Assembly (NCBI RefSeq): GCF_045689735.1 | Contig: NZ_CP142685.1 | Span: forward strand, 1,798,001 to 1,862,000 | Length of the DNA stretch: 64,000 nt | Source: Halothiobacillus sp045689735 | Lineage (GTDB): Bacteria > Pseudomonadota > Gammaproteobacteria > Halothiobacillales > Halothiobacillaceae | Direction: 5' to 3' | Shown here: piece after piece, positions 52,810-61,948 of the stretch | Numbering within the stretch: the first letter of the stretch is position 1 | How the letters are laid out: each line of letters begins with the position of its first letter | Made by a program: the position numbers and the translations under genes | Notes under the pieces: model-generated | Seen by the model: only the letters and a program-made list of their open reading frames with translations | Databases searched by the model: none | Told to the model about the DNA's origin: nothing

Positions 52810-53604
52810 TCAAGCCGAAAGGCTCTGACGGATTGCCTTGAGCATGGCGTGGGTGACTTTCGGATTCGCGGCAATCAGATTGCCGGTCCGCATGAACTCC
52901 TCCGCGCCGAGGAAATCCACCACCACCCCACCCGCTTCACGGATCAACAGCACCCCAGCGGCCATATCCCAGGGATTCAAGCCGAATTCCCAAAAGCCAT
53001 CGAGCCGCCCCGCCGCCACATAGGCCAGATCCAGCGCCGCCGAACCCGCCCGGCGCACGCCCGCGGTGGGACCATGCAAGGCGCGGAAGGTTTTGAAATA
53101 AGCCTCCAGATCCTGATCTGGGCGGAATGGAAACCCCGTACCGAGCAAGGCACCTTCCAGGCTCCGCAAACCCGCCACCCGGATCCGCTTATTGTTCAAA
53201 AAAGCGCCGCCACCGCGTTCGGCGGTAAACAACTCCTGATTGACCGGGTTGTAGACGACGCCAATTTCCAGCCGCCCCTGAAACTCCAGTGCGATCGACA
53301 CCGCATATTGCGGAAATCCGTGCAGAAAATTCGTGGTGCCATCCAGCGGATCAATAATCCAGCGGTATTCGCTCTCTGCCGCGCCGGAATCCCCCGACTC
53401 CTCCCCCAGAAAGTGGTGCCCCGGATAAGCACGCTTGAGCACATCGAGAATCGCATGCTCGGCCTGATGATCGACCTCGCTCACGAAATCGTTACGCTGC
53501 TTGGCTTCGATGGTTAAATCCCCGATGTGATCGGTGGCACGGGCGATAATGTTGCCGGCAGCACGCGCAGCGCGTACCGCCATGGTGAGCATGGGATGGG
53601 GCAT
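52810..53604 (-). CDS. suhB: Inositol-1-monophosphatase SuhB
   Basis: 264 residues of the Mg2+-dependent inositol monophosphatase family. Metal-site motifs GEESGDSG, WIIDPLDGTTNFLHGFP and NPWDMAAGVLLIREAGG are complete. SuhB also associates with the Nus/transcription antitermination complex on rRNA operons. Start ATG 53604 gives MPHPMLTMAVRAARAAGN, aligning with E. coli SuhB; in-frame codons further up run into the divergent trmJ promoter region. It forms a divergent pair with trmJ, as in many gammaproteobacteria. Confidence 0.95.
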   Translation of the reverse strand: MPHPMLTMAVRAARAAGNIIARATDHIGDLTIEAKQRNDFVSEVDHQAEHAILDVLKRAYPGHHFLGEESGDSGAAESEYRWIIDPLDGTTNFLHGFPQYAVSIALEFQGRLEIGVVYNPVNQELFTAERGGGAFLNNKRIRVAGLRSLEGALLGTGFPFRPDQDLEAYFKTFRALHGPTAGVRRAGSAALDLAYVAAGRLDGFWEFGLNPWDMAAGVLLIREAGGVVVDFLGAEEFMRTGNLIAANPKVTHAMLKAIRQSLSA

Positions 53605-53690
53605 AATGACCGAGTGAGTAACGAATTCGATAGAAAAACCGGATTTGCTAGTATATCGCGTTCCCGCGCGCCCTCTCAGGAATTTCTTGC

Positions 53691-54458
53691 GTGACCGAGA
53701 CTCCGCCACCCGCCACCATCCCCATCGAGATCATTCTCGTCGGCACCTCCCACCCGGGCAATCTCGGCGCGGTGGCGCGCGCGATGAAAACGATGGGGCT
53801 TGAACGACTGACGCTGGCCGGCGCACGCACCCCCCTCAACGACGAAGCCTTTGCCAACGCCAAGCACGCCGCAGAGATATTGCACAATGCCCGGCAGGTC
53901 GCGGACTTGCCCTCGGCGCTGCAGGGAATCCATCAGGTTTTCGCCACCACCGCCCGCCCCCGGTCGATGGCGCTGCCGGTGCTCAGCGCTCGCGAAGCCG
54001 CGCAGACCATCCTGTCGGCGGCGTCCGTGGCACCCGTCGCCGTGGTATTCGGCGCGGAACGCACCGGACTATCAAACGAAGACCTTTCCTGGTGTCACGC
54101 GATTATCGAGATTCCCGCCAACCCCGCCTATCCCGTGCTCAACCTCGCGCAGGCCGTGCAGATTCTGTCCTACGAGCTATGGCTCGGACGCGGCGGCGCG
54201 GCGAATGGCGTGACCACCGGCTCATCCGCCGGAGAAGCTGTCGCGCCATTCAGCCAGTGGCAAGCGTTTGAACACCGCCTGACCGACCTCCTCGATCAAC
54301 GGGATTTCTTCCAGCGCAATGGCGAAGATCCCGTCGCCACCCGCGCCCGGCTCACCGAGAAGCTGCGCATCGCCTGCCATCGCGCGGGCTGGACCGAAGC
54401 AGAACTCGCCCTGATGCACGGCGTTCTCACCGCCCTGACCCGCCACAAGGAGCCCTGA
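53691..54458 (+). CDS. trmJ: tRNA (cytidine/uridine-2'-O-)-methyltransferase TrmJ
   Basis: 255 residues, SPOUT class. It methylates the 2'-O of position 32 in several tRNAs. HPGNLGAVARAMKTMGLERL (motif 1), VVFGAERTGLSNEDL (motif 2) and IPANPAYPVLNLAQAVQILSYEL (motif 3, with the SAM knot) are the family motifs. The start is GTG 53691, with AGGA nine bases upstream. Its stop shares one base with the cysE start (TGATG). Confidence 0.95.
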   Translation: MTETPPPATIPIEIILVGTSHPGNLGAVARAMKTMGLERLTLAGARTPLNDEAFANAKHAAEILHNARQVADLPSALQGIHQVFATTARPRSMALPVLSAREAAQTILSAASVAPVAVVFGAERTGLSNEDLSWCHAIIEIPANPAYPVLNLAQAVQILSYELWLGRGGAANGVTTGSSAGEAVAPFSQWQAFEHRLTDLLDQRDFFQRNGEDPVATRARLTEKLRIACHRAGWTEAELALMHGVLTALTRHKEP

Positions 54459-55294
54459 TGAGCATCTGGCGACGCCTGCGTGAAGACATTGACAGCATAT
54501 TCGACCGCGACCCCGCAGCACGCAGCCGGTTCGAGATTCTGCTGACCTACCCCGGCATCCATGCGGTTCTTTGGCATCGGCTGGCGCACCGGCTGTGGCG
54601 GTGGCGGCTGAAACTGATTGCCCGGATGATCGCCAACCTGGGCCGCTGGCTCACCGGCATCGAAATCCATCCGGCCGCCCGCATTGGCCGACGGCTCTTC
54701 ATCGATCACGGCATGGGGGTCGTCATTGGTGAGACCGCCGAAATCGGCGACGACTGCACGCTCTACCACGGCGTGACGCTTGGCGGCACCCAATGGTCTG
54801 CCGGAAAGCGTCACCCCACGCTCGGTAATGGCGTCGTGGTGGGGGCGGGCGCCAAAGTCCTCGGCCCCATCACCCTCGGCGATGGCGTGCGCATCGGCAG
54901 CAATGCCGTCGTGCTCAAGGATGCCCCTTCGGGTGCCACGCTGGTCGGTATTCCCGCGCGGGTGGTGGGGCAAACCCCCGCCATCAGCCCCCAGCAGGCA
55001 CGCATTGCCGAAAAGCTCGGCTTCGACGCGTATGGCGTCGCCCGGGATATGCCCGACCCCGTCGCCGAAGTCATCGACCGCCTGCTGACGCATGTGCAGG
55101 CCAGCGAGGAACGATTGGCAGAACTGCTGTCCGTCGTCCGCACCCTACAAGCCGCCCAGGGCACCCCGCCGGAAGACTGGGTTGGGCAACCCGACACAAA
55201 CCTGCCCAGCCTGTCCAATTGCCAGCTTTCGCGAACGGATGCGCCGGTCTGCCCACCAGAACCCCACCCAGCCCCGCCTGAAAATTCCCCTTGA
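54458..55294 (+). CDS. cysE: Serine O-acetyltransferase
   Basis: 278 residues; acetylates L-serine for cysteine synthesis. Short N-terminal helical domain (DIDSIFDRDPAAR), then left-handed beta-helix hexapeptide repeats (GIEIHPAARIGRRLFIDHG, VVIGETAEIGDDCTLYHGVTLGGT, AKVLGPITLGDGVRIGSNAVV split across coils). The active-site His lies in FIDHGMG. A C-terminal tail of about 50 residues, Pro-rich at the end, is variable. Usually upstream of iscR in gammaproteobacteria. Confidence 0.95.
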   Translation: MSIWRRLREDIDSIFDRDPAARSRFEILLTYPGIHAVLWHRLAHRLWRWRLKLIARMIANLGRWLTGIEIHPAARIGRRLFIDHGMGVVIGETAEIGDDCTLYHGVTLGGTQWSAGKRHPTLGNGVVVGAGAKVLGPITLGDGVRIGSNAVVLKDAPSGATLVGIPARVVGQTPAISPQQARIAEKLGFDAYGVARDMPDPVAEVIDRLLTHVQASEERLAELLSVVRTLQAAQGTPPEDWVGQPDTNLPSLSNCQLSRTDAPVCPPEPHPAPPENSP

Positions 55295-55330
55295 GATGTT
55301 GCGGGGATTACCCAAGAATGCAACTCAACT

Positions 55331-55353
55331 AATGGGTTGCCGTCCAACCCATT
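55331..55353 (+). promoter_or_regulatory. Perfect dyad between cysE and iscR (candidate operator)
   Basis: AATGGGTT-gccgtcc-AACCCATT, 8-base arms and a 7-base centre, about 44 bases before the iscR start. IscR usually represses its own operon, so this could be its site, but it does not match the classical type 1 or type 2 IscR motif well. A weak cysE terminator is an alternative. Confidence 0.4.
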
Positions 55354-55396
55354 CCGAAATGAAACGCCGCGCCCATTTTTCCGATACGAGGTAGGT

Positions 55397-55897
55397 ATGC
55401 GATTAACCACCAAAGGCCGCTATGCCGTGACCGCCATGCTCGATCTCGCCCTGCATGATCAGGGCGCCCCGACGACGCTGGCCGATATTGCAGACCGGCA
55501 AGGGCTTTCGCTCTCTTATCTGGAGCAACTGTTTTCGCAGCTGCGGCGCGCAGGTCTGGTCAAAAGCGTCCGCGGCCCCGGGGGGGGCTACCGGCTGGCT
55601 CGGGCGACGCCGGACATCAGCATCGATGACATCATCCTTGCCGTCGATGAAGAAGTCGATGTCACCCGCTGCGGTGGGCTGGGCAATTGCCAGAATGGCC
55701 ACAAATGCCTGGGTCACCACCTGTGGCAAGGTCTATCCCAACAAATTCGCGGGTTTTTACAGGGCATCCATCTGGCCGACCTCATCAAGGAGCCGCAACT
55801 GGTCGCACTGGCAGCACTGCAAGACCAGGATCTCGCCCGCGTACGCGCAACTCAGGCTGCCCACCCGCTGCGCGGCGACGGGCTGCGGCACAAATAG
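55397..55897 (+). CDS. iscR: Fe-S cluster regulator IscR (Rrf2 family)
   Basis: 166 residues. N-terminal winged helix MRLTTKGRYAVTAMLDLAL with recognition part LSLSYLEQLFSQLRRAGLVKS and wing GPGGGYRL. The cluster ligands follow in CGGLGNCQNGHKCLGHHLW: three Cys and the ligand His spaced as in E. coli IscR (C92, C98, C104, H107). It should sense Fe-S status via a [2Fe-2S] cluster. ATG 55397 has GAGG upstream. Unusually, ndk and not iscS follows. Confidence 0.94.
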   Translation: MRLTTKGRYAVTAMLDLALHDQGAPTTLADIADRQGLSLSYLEQLFSQLRRAGLVKSVRGPGGGYRLARATPDISIDDIILAVDEEVDVTRCGGLGNCQNGHKCLGHHLWQGLSQQIRGFLQGIHLADLIKEPQLVALAALQDQDLARVRATQAAHPLRGDGLRHK

Positions 55898-56015
55898 CTC
55901 AACAGCCGTCCGGCGTTGACGGCGCGCATGGCATGTTTGCGGACGACACGGTACACTCTCGCCTCTTCAGATTTTTCCCTTTTTCCTTAATCACCGTTTT
56001 TCGAGGAGTTTTTTC

Positions 56016-56444
56016 ATGGCCGTTGAGCGCACCCTGTCGATCATCAAACCCGATGCCGTAGCCAAGAATGTCATCGGTCAAATCATCAGCCGGTTTGAAC
56101 AGGCCGGCCTGACCGTGGTGGCGGGTCGCATGATGCAATTGAGCCGGGAACAGGCGGAAGGGTTTTATGCCGTCCATCGTGAGCGGCCCTTCTTCGGCGA
56201 ACTGGTGGCCTTCATGATTTCCGGCCCCGTCTTTGTTCAAGTGCTCGAAGGCGAAAACGCAGTGGCCAAAAACCGCGACCTGATGGGCGCAACCGATCCG
56301 AAAAAAGCAGCTCCAGGCACCATCCGCGCCGACTTCGCTGATTCCATCGACGCCAATGCCGTGCATGGCTCCGACAGCGCAGAAAATGCCAAAATCGAAA
56401 TCGACTTCTTCTTCAAACCCGAAGAAGTCACTGTTCGCCGGTAA
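56016..56444 (+). CDS. ndk: Nucleoside diphosphate kinase
   Basis: 142 residues, standard length. It balances NTP pools through a phosphohistidine. ERTLSIIKPDAVAKN, the nucleotide-binding MGATDPKKAAPGTIRADF and the active-site NAVHGSDS (His about 117) are intact. GGAG lies seven to ten bases before ATG 56016. It is followed by rlmN in the usual order. Confidence 0.97.
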   Translation: MAVERTLSIIKPDAVAKNVIGQIISRFEQAGLTVVAGRMMQLSREQAEGFYAVHRERPFFGELVAFMISGPVFVQVLEGENAVAKNRDLMGATDPKKAAPGTIRADFADSIDANAVHGSDSAENAKIEIDFFFKPEEVTVRR

Positions 56445-56464
56445 CCCCGGCTCGACTGAGCATC

Positions 56465-57619
56465 ATGACCCTCGCAGCCAGCACGCCGATTCGTCTCCCC
56501 GGGGAAGATTCGCGCGTGAATTTGCTCGGCCTGACCGCGGAGCAACTGCGTGCCTGGGTGGTTGATCTGGGCGAAAAACCATTTCGCGCCACCCAACTGC
56601 TGAAATGGGTTCATCAACGCCGCGTCAGCGATTTTGATGAGATGACCGATCTCGCGCGCTCCCTGCGCGACAAGCTCAAGGCGCTCGCCTGCATCCGCCC
56701 CCCCACCGTTCGGCTCGACCAGCATTCGCGCGATGGCACGCGCAAGTTTCTGCTGGATCTGGCCGGCGGAGGATCGGTGGAGATGGTGTACATCCCCGAG
56801 GATGATCGGGCGACGCTCTGTATTTCCTCGCAGGTGGGTTGTTCGCTCGCCTGCACTTTCTGCTCCACGGGGCGACAAGGCTTCAACCGCAATCTGACCA
56901 CGGCCGAAATCGTCGGCCAGCTCTGGCTTGCCGAACGGCTCATCGAGCGGGAAGTCCATGTCAACCGCGCGATCAGCAATGTCGTGTTCATGGGCATGGG
57001 CGAACCCCTGCTCAACTTCGACACGGTGATCGATGCCGCCCAACTGATGCTCGATGACAACGCCTATGGCCTGTCGCGGCGGCGGGTCACCATTTCCACT
57101 TCCGGTATCGTGCCGGCCATCGACCGGCTGGCCGAACGGCTGCCGGTTGCTTTGGCGATTTCCCTGCATGCACCCACGGATGCACTGCGCGACGAGCTGG
57201 TGCCCATCAACCAGAAATACCCACTGGACGCCCTCATGGCGGCCTGCGACCGCTACGCGACCGTCGTGCCGCATGGGGCCATCGTCTACGAATATGTCAT
57301 GCTGGAAGGCAAGAATGACTCCCCCGAGCATGCCGAGGCGCTGATTGCCCTGCTCGCGCCCCGCAAAGAAGCGGTCAAGGTCAATTTGATCCCGTTCAAT
57401 CCCTTTCCGGAATCGGGCTACCTGCGTTCCTCGCGCAATCGGATCGAACGCTTCCGCGCCGCACTCAAAGCGGCCGGCATCAATACCGTACCGCGCAAAA
57501 CCCGGGGTGAAGATATCGACGCGGCCTGCGGACAACTCGTCGGCCAGGTAGAAGATCGAGCGCGGCGGCAAGAACGGCTCGCCGCCATGGGTTTGGTGAA
57601 TCGAGAACGGAGTGTTTGA
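56465..57619 (+). CDS. rlmN: 23S rRNA (adenine2503-C2)/tRNA (A37) methyltransferase RlmN
   Basis: A 384-residue radical-SAM enzyme. The cluster motif CTFCSTGRQGF (CX3CX2C with the upstream Cys in CSLACTFCS), N-terminal GEKPFRATQLLKW, MGMGEPLLN and the C-terminal RKTRGEDIDAACGQL with the catalytic Cys are present. Ten or more C-terminal residues are Arg-rich. It precedes pilF with one base between genes. Confidence 0.97.
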   Translation: MTLAASTPIRLPGEDSRVNLLGLTAEQLRAWVVDLGEKPFRATQLLKWVHQRRVSDFDEMTDLARSLRDKLKALACIRPPTVRLDQHSRDGTRKFLLDLAGGGSVEMVYIPEDDRATLCISSQVGCSLACTFCSTGRQGFNRNLTTAEIVGQLWLAERLIEREVHVNRAISNVVFMGMGEPLLNFDTVIDAAQLMLDDNAYGLSRRRVTISTSGIVPAIDRLAERLPVALAISLHAPTDALRDELVPINQKYPLDALMAACDRYATVVPHGAIVYEYVMLEGKNDSPEHAEALIALLAPRKEAVKVNLIPFNPFPESGYLRSSRNRIERFRAALKAAGINTVPRKTRGEDIDAACGQLVGQVEDRARRQERLAAMGLVNRERSV

Positions 57620-57620
57620 C

Positions 57621-58439
57621 ATGGTGCCTGCAACGACACAATCCCACTACACCGCGCGCCGTGTGACTGCGCTTGCCTTGCTCTTGGCGACCAGCTTGTT
57701 AGCCGGCTGTGCCAGCCTGCAGCAGCAAACGCCGCCTGGCAACATGAACGGCCTGCCGAACAATCCGACCGAAAACCAGCAGGCCGCGCAGATCAATACC
57801 GAACTTGCCGTCGGTTATTTTCGAGAAGGCCACATGGATGTCGCGGTCGAAAAAGCCAAGCGTGCCATCTATTACGACAGTAACTTCGCGCCCGCGCATC
57901 ATGCCTACGCTCTGATTCTGGATCGTCTGGGCGAAACCCAGAAGGCCGGGGAAGAGTTCGCCCGCGCCTATGCGCTCGATTCACACAACTCGGATCTCGA
58001 CAACAACTACGCCACCTTTCTGTGTGGCCAAAAAGAGTTCAGCAAGGCGCAAGAACTGTTCCAGCGCGCCTACAGCGATCCGCTCTACAAAACCCCGGAA
58101 TTCGCGCTCGCCAACTCGGGTGTCTGTTATGAATCGGCCAATGATTCGGCGCAGGCCATCAAGCAATTCAACGAGGCGCTGGCGCGCATGCCCGGCTACG
58201 GCCCGGCGTTACTGGGTCTGGCTCGGGTGCACTATGCCACCGGTGACTACGCCGCCGCCGCACAAGACATGAAACGGTACGAAGCCAACAACCGCCACAC
58301 CCCGGATACGCTTCAGCTCGCCATCCGCATCGACCGGGCAACCGGCGATCAGCAGTCGCTGGCCAATCATGTCCTCATTCTCAAAGGGCGTTTTCCCGAT
58401 TCCCCCGTCGCCAAGTGGTTTGATAGCGGAGCAAAATAA
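57621..58439 (+). CDS. pilF: Type IV pilus biogenesis lipoprotein PilF/PilW
   Basis: 272 residues. Lipoprotein signal with lipobox LAGC (Cys about 31), then about six TPR units (AAQINTELAVGYFREGHMD, APAHHAYALILDRLGE, NSDLDNNYATFLCGQKEF and so on). PilF pilots the secretin PilQ to the outer membrane for type IV pili. The start ATG 57621 has GGAG eight bases upstream; ATG 57612 overlaps rlmN and is less likely. Its stop directly abuts the rodZ start. Confidence 0.92.
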   Translation: MVPATTQSHYTARRVTALALLLATSLLAGCASLQQQTPPGNMNGLPNNPTENQQAAQINTELAVGYFREGHMDVAVEKAKRAIYYDSNFAPAHHAYALILDRLGETQKAGEEFARAYALDSHNSDLDNNYATFLCGQKEFSKAQELFQRAYSDPLYKTPEFALANSGVCYESANDSAQAIKQFNEALARMPGYGPALLGLARVHYATGDYAAAAQDMKRYEANNRHTPDTLQLAIRIDRATGDQQSLANHVLILKGRFPDSPVAKWFDSGAK

Positions 58440-59543
58440 ATGAGTCAACAAAACCTGCCCGGCAGCCCACCGCCGCTCGGCATCAATCAACGCCAGACAA
58501 GTCATGAAGACAGCGCGCCAAGCATACCCAGCTTCTCAGGCGCATCCAGCCTCGGCGCCATGCTGCGCGATGCCCGGCAAAAACAGGGGTTATCTGCGGC
58601 CGATCTCGCCAGCAGCCTGAATCTCGACCTCGTGGTGGTGGAAGCCATCGAGAACAATCGCCTCGATGAAGCGCCGGAGCCACTGTATGTCCGCGCCTAC
58701 CTCAAACACTGGGCGGGGATGATGAACACCAATCCCGCCCCCTGGATTGCGGCACTCGATGCCCAGACCCACGACCGATCTCCCAGCCATCGGGTCAGTG
58801 CCCGCACTCCGGTGGACGCCGTCCGACCTTCACGGGCGCGCGGAATTCAGCGGCGGAGCGGTGTCGTTGGCCTGATCTGGCGCCTGCTGGTCGTCGGCAT
58901 TTTGCTTGGCGCGGCCGTCGCCCTGTTGGCGCTCGCGCTGCCGAGCTTCTGGCAAAAAGTCACCCAGTGGCTACCGCATCATGACCGTGCCGCATCGGCG
59001 GACAGCGCCCTCGCCTTGCCGGTAACCGCGTTGCCGGCACCCACGCCGACGGAGCCGACCGCACCCGCCGCAAGTCTGCCCTTGCCGCCCCCGCCGACGC
59101 TGGCCACACCGGCAAATCCAGAACCCTCGCCCATCGATGCGGCAACGACCGCGCCTGCGGTCGCTGCACCCGTCAGCCCGGCGCCTTCTCCCGCCGCCGA
59201 GCCGGTCGCGCCGATGCCCGCCGATGCGTCGGCCGCGCCAGCCAAATCCGAGGCTCCGACCAACGCGACCACCGCACCGAGTGCCGACACCCCGCACAAT
59301 CCCCTGAAAATTGCCGTAACGAAAGCGGATTGCTGGGTCGAAGTGCGGGATGCAACCGGCAAACGCCTCATCTACGATGTGCTGAAAAAAGGCAGCGAAC
59401 GCAGTCTCAACGGCAAGGCACCCTTTACCGTCGTGCTCGGTCATGCCGATGGCGTCGAAGTCACCTGGCAAGGCAAGCCGGTCACCCTGGGGACGCCGAA
59501 CAGCACCACCGGCATCATTCGCACCACGGTAGGCGGCTCATGA
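58440..59543 (+). CDS. rodZ: Cytoskeletal protein RodZ
   Basis: 367 residues. Cytoplasmic helix-turn-helix (about 40-100: LGAMLRDARQKQGLSAADLA, EPLYVRAYLKHWAGMM) that contacts MreB, a basic stretch, one membrane segment (about 142-165), a long Pro/Ala/Thr-rich periplasmic linker (about 185-285) and the C-terminal DUF4115 beta domain (DCWVEVRDATGKRLIYDVLKKG). It links MreB to the elongation machinery to keep rod shape. It overlaps ispG by 4 bases. Confidence 0.94.
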   Translation: MSQQNLPGSPPPLGINQRQTSHEDSAPSIPSFSGASSLGAMLRDARQKQGLSAADLASSLNLDLVVVEAIENNRLDEAPEPLYVRAYLKHWAGMMNTNPAPWIAALDAQTHDRSPSHRVSARTPVDAVRPSRARGIQRRSGVVGLIWRLLVVGILLGAAVALLALALPSFWQKVTQWLPHHDRAASADSALALPVTALPAPTPTEPTAPAASLPLPPPPTLATPANPEPSPIDAATTAPAVAAPVSPAPSPAAEPVAPMPADASAAPAKSEAPTNATTAPSADTPHNPLKIAVTKADCWVEVRDATGKRLIYDVLKKGSERSLNGKAPFTVVLGHADGVEVTWQGKPVTLGTPNSTTGIIRTTVGGS

Positions 59544-60646
59544 GTCACCCCACGGCACCAACCATTCGCCGGCTGTCCCGCAAGATCCGGGTCGGCGGCG
59601 TGGCGGTGGGCGGTGATGCCCCCATCGCCGTGCAAAGCATGACCAACACGGACACCTGCGATGTCGCCGCGACCGTTGCGCAAATTCAGGCGCTGAAAAA
59701 AGCCGGTGCCGATCTCGTGCGCGTCTCGGTGCCCTCGATGGAGGCCGCCGATGCCTTCGGCAAGATTCGCGCGCAGGTGGACATCCCGCTGATCACTGAC
59801 ATTCACTTCGACTACCGGATTGCCCTGAAAGTCGCGGAACTCGGCGCCGACTGCCTGCGCATCAACCCCGGCAATATCGGCCGGGAAGATCGCGTGCGCG
59901 CGGTGATCGACTGCGCCCGCGACAAAGGCATCCCGCTGCGCATTGGCGTCAATGCCGGTTCCCTCGAAAAAGACCTACAGCAAAAATATGGCGAGCCGAC
60001 CCCAGCCGCCATGGTCGAATCGGCACTGCGGCATATCGACATTCTCGACCGGCTCGATTACCCCGAATTCAAGGTCTCACTCAAAGCCTCGGATGTCTGG
60101 ATGACTGTGCTGGCCTACCGCACGCTGGCCGGGCAAATCGAGCAACCGCTGCATCTCGGCATTACCGAGGCCGGTGGGCTGCGCGCCGGTGCCGTCAAGT
60201 CCGCCGTGGGACTGGGCATGCTGCTGGCCGAGGGCATTGGCGACACCATCCGCATTTCGCTGGCCGCCGATCCCGTCGAAGAAATCAAGGTCGGCTGGGA
60301 CATCCTCAAATCCCTGCGGCTGCGCAACCGAGGCGTGAATCTCATTGCCTGCCCGTCCTGTTCCCGCCAGGAGTTCGATGTCATCAAGGCAGTCAACGCG
60401 CTGGAAAGCCGGATCGAAGACATTGACCAAGCCATCGATGTGGCCGTGATCGGCTGCGTCGTCAATGGCCCCGGCGAGGCACGGGAAGCCGCCGTCGGCC
60501 TGACCGGCGGCCAGCCCAACCTGTTGTATCTGGATGGCAAACCCGTCGGAAAACTGACCGAGGCGGAACTGGTCGAAGGCGTGGAACGCGCCATCCGCCA
60601 GCAAATCGCCGCCCGCACCGCCACGCCCTCCGCCACCGCATCATGA
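59540..60646 (+). CDS. ispG: 4-hydroxy-3-methylbut-2-enyl diphosphate synthase IspG (GcpE)
   Basis: 368 residues; the sixth step of the MEP isoprenoid pathway, using a [4Fe-4S] cluster. N-terminal TIM barrel (VQSMTNTDTCDV, LITDIHFDYRIAL, RINPGNIGRED, LRIGVNAGSLEKD) and C-terminal cluster domain with ACPSCSRQEFD and GCVVNGPGEA. The start ATG 59540 overlaps the rodZ stop (ATGA). The frame is open further upstream inside rodZ but that is not coding. Confidence 0.97.
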   Translation: MSHPTAPTIRRLSRKIRVGGVAVGGDAPIAVQSMTNTDTCDVAATVAQIQALKKAGADLVRVSVPSMEAADAFGKIRAQVDIPLITDIHFDYRIALKVAELGADCLRINPGNIGREDRVRAVIDCARDKGIPLRIGVNAGSLEKDLQQKYGEPTPAAMVESALRHIDILDRLDYPEFKVSLKASDVWMTVLAYRTLAGQIEQPLHLGITEAGGLRAGAVKSAVGLGMLLAEGIGDTIRISLAADPVEEIKVGWDILKSLRLRNRGVNLIACPSCSRQEFDVIKAVNALESRIEDIDQAIDVAVIGCVVNGPGEAREAAVGLTGGQPNLLYLDGKPVGKLTEAELVEGVERAIRQQIAARTATPSATAS

Positions 60647-61929
60647 GCAAAACCCTGCATTCCCTGCGCGGCATGCACGACACGCTGCCCGAACAAACCC
60701 CGGCCTGGCTGGCCTTGGAATCCACCCTCGCAGCCACGGCGCGCGCCTATGGCTACCAACAGATCCGCATGCCCCTCGTCGAGCACACGGCGCTGTTCGC
60801 CCGCAGCATCGGCGAGGTGACCGACATCGTCGAAAAAGAGATGTACACCTTCGAAGACCGCAACGGCGATTCACTCACCCTGCGCCCCGAAGGGACGGCC
60901 AGCTGCGTCCGCGCCTGTCTGGAACACGGCCTCATTCACAACCAGCAACGCAAACTCTGGTACCTGGGGCCGATGTTCCGCCACGAGCGGCCACAAAAGG
61001 GTCGCTACCGGCAGTTTCATCAATTCGGGGTCGAAGCGTTTGGCATCGCGGGTGCCGAACTGGATGTCGAATTGATGCTCATGGCCGCCCGCCTGTGGCA
61101 CCAGCTCGGCATCACCGAGGTGGCCTTGCAGATCAACACGCTCGGGAGCAGCGAGGCGCGCGCCGCCCACCGCGCGGTGCTGATCGACTATCTGCAAGGC
61201 CATGCCGAGGCGCTCGACGAAGAAGCCCGCGCCCGGTTGCACACCAACCCGCTGCGCATTCTCGATAGCAAGAATCCCGCCGTGCAGGCCGTGGTGGCGC
61301 AAGCCCCGGCACTTGAGGACTATCTCAGCGCGGAAGACCAGGAAAATTTCGCGGAAGTCCAATCCCTGCTGACGGCGGCCGGTGTTCCCTTTACTGTCAA
61401 TCCCCGGCTGGTACGCGGGCTGGACTACTACAACCGCACTGTATTCGAGTGGGTCACGACCGCGCTGGGTGCCCAGGGCACGATTTGCGCGGGCGGGCGC
61501 TACGATGGCCTGGTCGCGCAACTGGGCGGCAAGGCCACGCCCGCCGCCGGATTTGCCATTGGGCTGGAACGGCTGATCGAACTCATGGCGCCCACGGCGG
61601 AAGCGCAAACCGCCGATCTGATCGTGCTCTGGCCAGAGCCTGCCCACAAGCCACTCGCGCTGACTGCCGCCGAAGCCTTGCGGCACGCCCTGCCCAGCGA
61701 ACGCATTCAATGTGTGCTCGATGGCGGCGGGCTGAAAAATCAGCTCAAACGGGCGGATCGCAGCGGCGCGCGGTATGCCATCCAGATCGACACCTCGGCG
61801 GGTACGCCGCCCCGCTGGCAGATCCGCGCCCTGCGCGAGGGGCTGCCTCAACCCGGCGAAGCCGTGCTCACCCCGGCCGAAGCGCTGCAATGGCTGACCG
61901 CCCACGCGCACAACCGATTCCCCGGATAA
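60643..61929 (+). CDS. hisS: Histidyl-tRNA synthetase
   Basis: 428 residues, class II. RGMHDTLPEQTPAW at the N-terminus, motif 2 FRHERPQKGRYRQFHQFGVE, the histidine-binding RGLDYYNRTVFEW and GGRYDGLVAQLGG, motif 3 AAGFAIGLERL, and the C-terminal anticodon-binding domain (about 330-425). It overlaps ispG by 4 bases. Confidence 0.97.
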   Translation: MSKTLHSLRGMHDTLPEQTPAWLALESTLAATARAYGYQQIRMPLVEHTALFARSIGEVTDIVEKEMYTFEDRNGDSLTLRPEGTASCVRACLEHGLIHNQQRKLWYLGPMFRHERPQKGRYRQFHQFGVEAFGIAGAELDVELMLMAARLWHQLGITEVALQINTLGSSEARAAHRAVLIDYLQGHAEALDEEARARLHTNPLRILDSKNPAVQAVVAQAPALEDYLSAEDQENFAEVQSLLTAAGVPFTVNPRLVRGLDYYNRTVFEWVTTALGAQGTICAGGRYDGLVAQLGGKATPAAGFAIGLERLIELMAPTAEAQTADLIVLWPEPAHKPLALTAAEALRHALPSERIQCVLDGGGLKNQLKRADRSGARYAIQIDTSAGTPPRWQIRALREGLPQPGEAVLTPAEALQWLTAHAHNRFPG

Positions 61930-61948
61930 CCCCCATCAGGACGACATC

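Noticed and set aside
51549..52874. 441-codon minus-strand open frame opposite the diguanylate cyclase
   Set aside because: The plus-strand protein has intact receiver and GGDEF motifs; the antisense frame has none.
59040..59290. Ala/Pro/Thr-rich repeats in rodZ as a tandem repeat or coding anomaly
   Set aside because: A low-complexity periplasmic linker is normal for RodZ.
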